Origin: Neosynechococcus sphagnicola sy1
GTDB lineage: Bacteria; Cyanobacteriota; Cyanobacteriia; Neosynechococcales; Neosynechococcaceae
Direction: 5' to 3'
NCBI RefSeq assembly: GCF_000775285.1
Contig: NZ_JJML01000017.1
Coordinates: 170,132-217,713 of the forward strand
Length of the DNA: 47,582 nt
Both the position numbers and the translations under genes were made by a program. Of this stretch, positions 45,306 to 47,582 are shown one piece after another. The notes beneath the pieces are model-generated. The model worked only from the letters and a program-made list of their open reading frames with translations, was not told the DNA's origin and did not search any database. The number at the start of each line of letters is the position of its first letter. Within the stretch, counting starts at the first letter, position 1.

Positions 45306-46797
45306 TTAGCTGAGTGCTTTCAACAGTGCTTGGAGTTTGAGGTGAATTTCAGCCAGTTCTTGATCCGGATCTGACCCCGCGACAATCCCCGCACCGGCAT
45401 AGAGGCGTGCTTGACAGCCATCTAGGAGCGCTGAACGAATGCCAACGATAAACTCCCCATTGCCATGATGGTCTACCCAACCCAGAGGAGCAGCATAAAG
45501 ACCCCGCTCAAAGGTTTCATGGCGACGAATTTCCTGGCAGGCAATGTCTCTGGGGGCTCCGGCAACGGCGGGGGTGGGATGCAACTCCGCTAAGATTTCC
45601 AGAAGGTGAACATCAGGGGGCACCTGGGCCTGAATTGGGGTGCGCAGATGCTGAATGTTTGGCAATTGCAGCAGGCAAGGTTGCAGCGTTGAGCAGTGGG
45701 GGATTAACCCAAGGCGTGATAGCCGTTGACGAATGAAATCAATCACAACCTGGTGTTCATGCAGTTCTTTGGTGCTGCGGAGAAGATGATGGGCATACTG
45801 GGCATCTTCAAGGGGAGATTTGCCTCTGGGAGCCGAGCCAGCCAGGGCATCGGTGATTAAATTTGCCTGTTGCAGGCTCAGGAGGCGTTCAGGACTGGCA
45901 CCGATAAAGGTTTGCCCCTGCCCATTACTGGTGGAGAAAATATAGCAATCGCTGTTGAGCTGTCGTAAGTTTTCCAGGGCGTGTCCCCAGTCAATGGGTG
46001 TCGGCGCAATCACGTCTAGGGGATGGGACAGGACAATTTTATGGAAGTAATTAGCGGCGATCGCAGAGAGGGCAGAACCCACTGCGGTCTTAAACTGGTG
46101 GGCTGGGACTACATCCTGCTGGGCAAAGGACGGCACAGCGATCTTTGCCCAGCGCCCCTCTGGGGATCGATCTGGTGCCGCAGGGATGGCTTGCAGCCGC
46201 TGCCATTCTTGCCAGAGATTGGTGGTGAGCAACTGAAGATTACTGTCGGGACTGACCACAAGGTTGGCTACAATCACCGTCTGATCGTGCTGGCAAGCCA
46301 CCTGCCACCGAGGTAAAAACACCGTTGCCGCCGGAAACACCGGAGCCTGGTGGGAGTGGTGATCAAAAAAGGTGAAACTGCAAAAGAAATGAGGGCCGGC
46401 AAAGGGATGATCCAGCGTCCCAGCTTTGATGATGTCAGCCAGGCAGGCTTGGATGAAGTCTTGGGCAAGGTTAAACCGCTGGGGGCCTTCGGTTTTCAGA
46501 TAGGCGGTAGCATCCATGGCTGCGATCGCCCAACCACTGCCCAGTTCATTGCTCAACCCGAATCCTAGGCCGTCCGCACTGTCGGGATGATGCCTCTTTT
46601 CCAGGTAAAACGTGCAGGTGTTGGGGTTGATGGAGCACCTGAAGCACCCCTAGGGGGTCAAGGGTGGGGGTCTCCAGGGAAATACTGACAAGTTGGGTAC
46701 GGTCTTTCTCAATGGCGATCTGTTTGCAGGCAAAGAGGAACTGATACAGTTCCTGGCAGTTCCGGAAGAGATGGACACCAAAGGGTACAACTGGCAT
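45306..46797 (-). CDS. menF: Isochorismate synthase (one apparent frameshift)
   Basis: MenF converts chorismate to isochorismate, the first step of phylloquinone/menaquinone synthesis. The N-terminal piece (MPVVPFGVHLFRNCQELYQFLFACKQIA) joins the main piece after one surplus base near an A-run at 46607-46610, reading HLHFYLEKRHHPDSADGLGFGLSNELGSGW. The corrected protein is 496 aa. The chorismate-binding domain has KIVLSHPLDV, YIFSTSNGQGQTFIGASPERLL, ITDALAGSAPRGKSPLEDAQ, KELHEHQVVIDFIRQRL, LHPTPAVAGAPRDIA and YAAPLGWVDHHGNGEFIVGIRSALL. All are typical of isochorismate rather than anthranilate synthases. It lies near menB, but tRNA-Leu, spoIID and rnz separate them. Confidence 0.93.
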
Positions 46798-46983
46798 GAA
46801 AACAGCGATCAAAAACGGTTGTCTAAACGGAGGAATATCCTGACTTGTACAGTGAAGCGCTGAACCATGACAGCTTGGGAGGTTGCCACAACACAGCACA
46901 CTTCCTCCATCTAATCACAGGGAGTCTGTTCAGACAGCAGATGCCACTGACTCTAACGTTTTACTAAGATTCCTATGGAACCT

Positions 46984-47582
46984 TTAAGGCACGAGTTCCG
47001 TGTTGAGTTCGTTCACTGCCCGCCGCCGTAACTCCACAGATTGCGATCGCGGCAGCAGGTTAAAGACCCCTCGGAAGGCATCATCCACCTGCTCGAAGGG
47101 GATATTCCCTGACGCGTTTAACACCACTGCACCAGCTTGGTTAAACAAGACGGTTTGGGGGACGACCCCTTGATAGTAGTAACCAGGTTCCGTGGGCGTA
47201 TAGGCAGCTTTGATGGGCATGGCATCGATACTGATGGGGAGTAGATCCGCCACGCGACCATAATAGGCCTGGAGTTGGGAAATAACCGTCGAGTAGGCCT
47301 TAGAGTCCCGACTATCATCGGTGTACAACACTAAAAGCGTTGGCTTATCCCCCTGCATCGACTCAGCAAGGGTGACTTTGGGCGGTACCAGGGAACCATT
47401 CCCTGCATAAAGGGCAAAAATATTGCCATCAAAGCGATCATCATTCAAACCAGCCTGCACGGGGGAAACGCCGATCCCGAGGCTACTGACCAGCAAAAGC
47501 AGTGCCAGCAGCCAACCCCACCCTCGACACGGGGCACGATGCTCAGTGAACGGTGTAGCTATAGAACAGCGGCCCTCCCCCC
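46984..47582 (-). CDS. Exported thioredoxin-like protein, N-terminus not resolved
   Basis: The frame stays open on the minus strand to the window edge, so the start may lie outside. The region just inside the edge encodes a clear signal peptide (RGWGWLLALLLLVSSLGIGVSPVQA). The mature part begins GLNDDRFDGNIFALYAGNGSLVPPKVTL and has a thioredoxin-like fold (KPTLLVLYTDDSRDSKAYSTVISQLQAYYGRV, then cis-proline-like GVVPQTVLFNQAGAVVLNASGNI). The usual CxxC is absent, so it is not a standard disulfide reductase. Cyanobacterial homologues resemble thylakoid/lumenal proteins implicated in photosystem I accumulation (Slr1796-like); that assignment is from memory and tentative. A TTG at 47496 falls inside the signal helix and is a poor start. 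Confidence 0.65.
   Translation of the reverse strand, partial: GEGRCSIATPFTEHRAPCRGWGWLLALLLLVSSLGIGVSPVQAGLNDDRFDGNIFALYAGNGSLVPPKVTLAESMQGDKPTLLVLYTDDSRDSKAYSTVISQLQAYYGRVADLLPISIDAMPIKAAYTPTEPGYYYQGVVPQTVLFNQAGAVVLNASGNIPFEQVDDAFRGVFNLLPRSQSVELRRRAVNELNTELVP

Noticed and set aside
1-47582. CRISPR array
   Set aside because: No regularly spaced direct repeats with unique spacers; the only tandem pairs have two units each.

Overview
The window comes from a cyanobacterium. Its GC-richer part carries the cyanobacterial HIP1 octamer GCGATCGC about thirty times by eye. It encodes a Psb28 photosystem II protein, menaquinone/phylloquinone genes (menF, menB), the rpsL-rpsG-fusA-tuf-rpsJ order usual in cyanobacteria, a grxC-gshB pair, and an hps (hormogonium polysaccharide) pseudopilin locus. 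I cannot name the species. The hps locus fits a filamentous or motile member of the Leptolyngbya/Synechococcales type, but that is inference.

Layout. (1) 1-11,050 is a surface-glycan accessory region: the end of a coiled-coil protein, a radical SAM/SPASM protein, two different sulfotransferase-like proteins, an 1181-aa TPR plus double-glycosyltransferase protein, and on the minus strand a GSCFA protein coupled to an SGNH-like/sulfotransferase fusion. Base composition changes from gene to gene and HIP1 is almost absent, which suggests pieces acquired from different sources. A decayed TPR gene (11,061-11,590) marks its edge. (2) 11,656-15,045: livG-livF amino-acid ABC ATPases, a divergent psb28, and a glutamine-synthetase-family gene with a 650-bp upstream region. 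(3) 15,703-19,355: a putative metal or redox unit. A secreted protein, a SafE-ferric-reductase-like fusion and a second exported protein form one minus-strand operon, divergent from a BlaI-type repressor coupled to an M56 membrane protease. (4) 19,374-23,180: rsmI, gshB, grxC, an FtsL/FtsB-like membrane protein and a peptidoglycan amidase. (5) 23,240-28,374: the str operon with rpsJ, with a good promoter before it and a terminator after tuf. (6) 28,477-30,212: a LON-domain protein, rsmE and a small amphipathic-helix protein. (7) 30,373-30,512: a MITE-like palindromic element. (8) 30,879-39,185: hpsA-B-C-D and an aldo/keto reductase that overlaps hpsD by one base. (9) 39,207-47,582: an SbcD-like nuclease, an esterase, menB, rnz, a SpoIID-type protein, tRNA-Leu(CAG), menF and an exported thioredoxin-like protein that runs off the right edge.

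A caution for any reader: eight conserved genes (livG, the glutamine-synthetase-family gene, the SafE fusion, the M56 protease, hpsA, menB, spoIID, menF) are split by single-base length changes, twelve in all. Eleven are one base too long, one is one base too short, and almost all sit in homopolymer runs. After correction every gene becomes one whole reading frame of sensible length. I read these as sequencing errors and give each gene its full span. The TPR remnant at 11.1-11.6 kb is different and looks like true decay.

The best candidate for something undescribed is the sulfotransferase/GSCFA/SGNH-fusion glycan island at the left. Next is the BlaI/M56 unit facing the SafE-fusion operon, with matching small palindromes in the shared promoter region.
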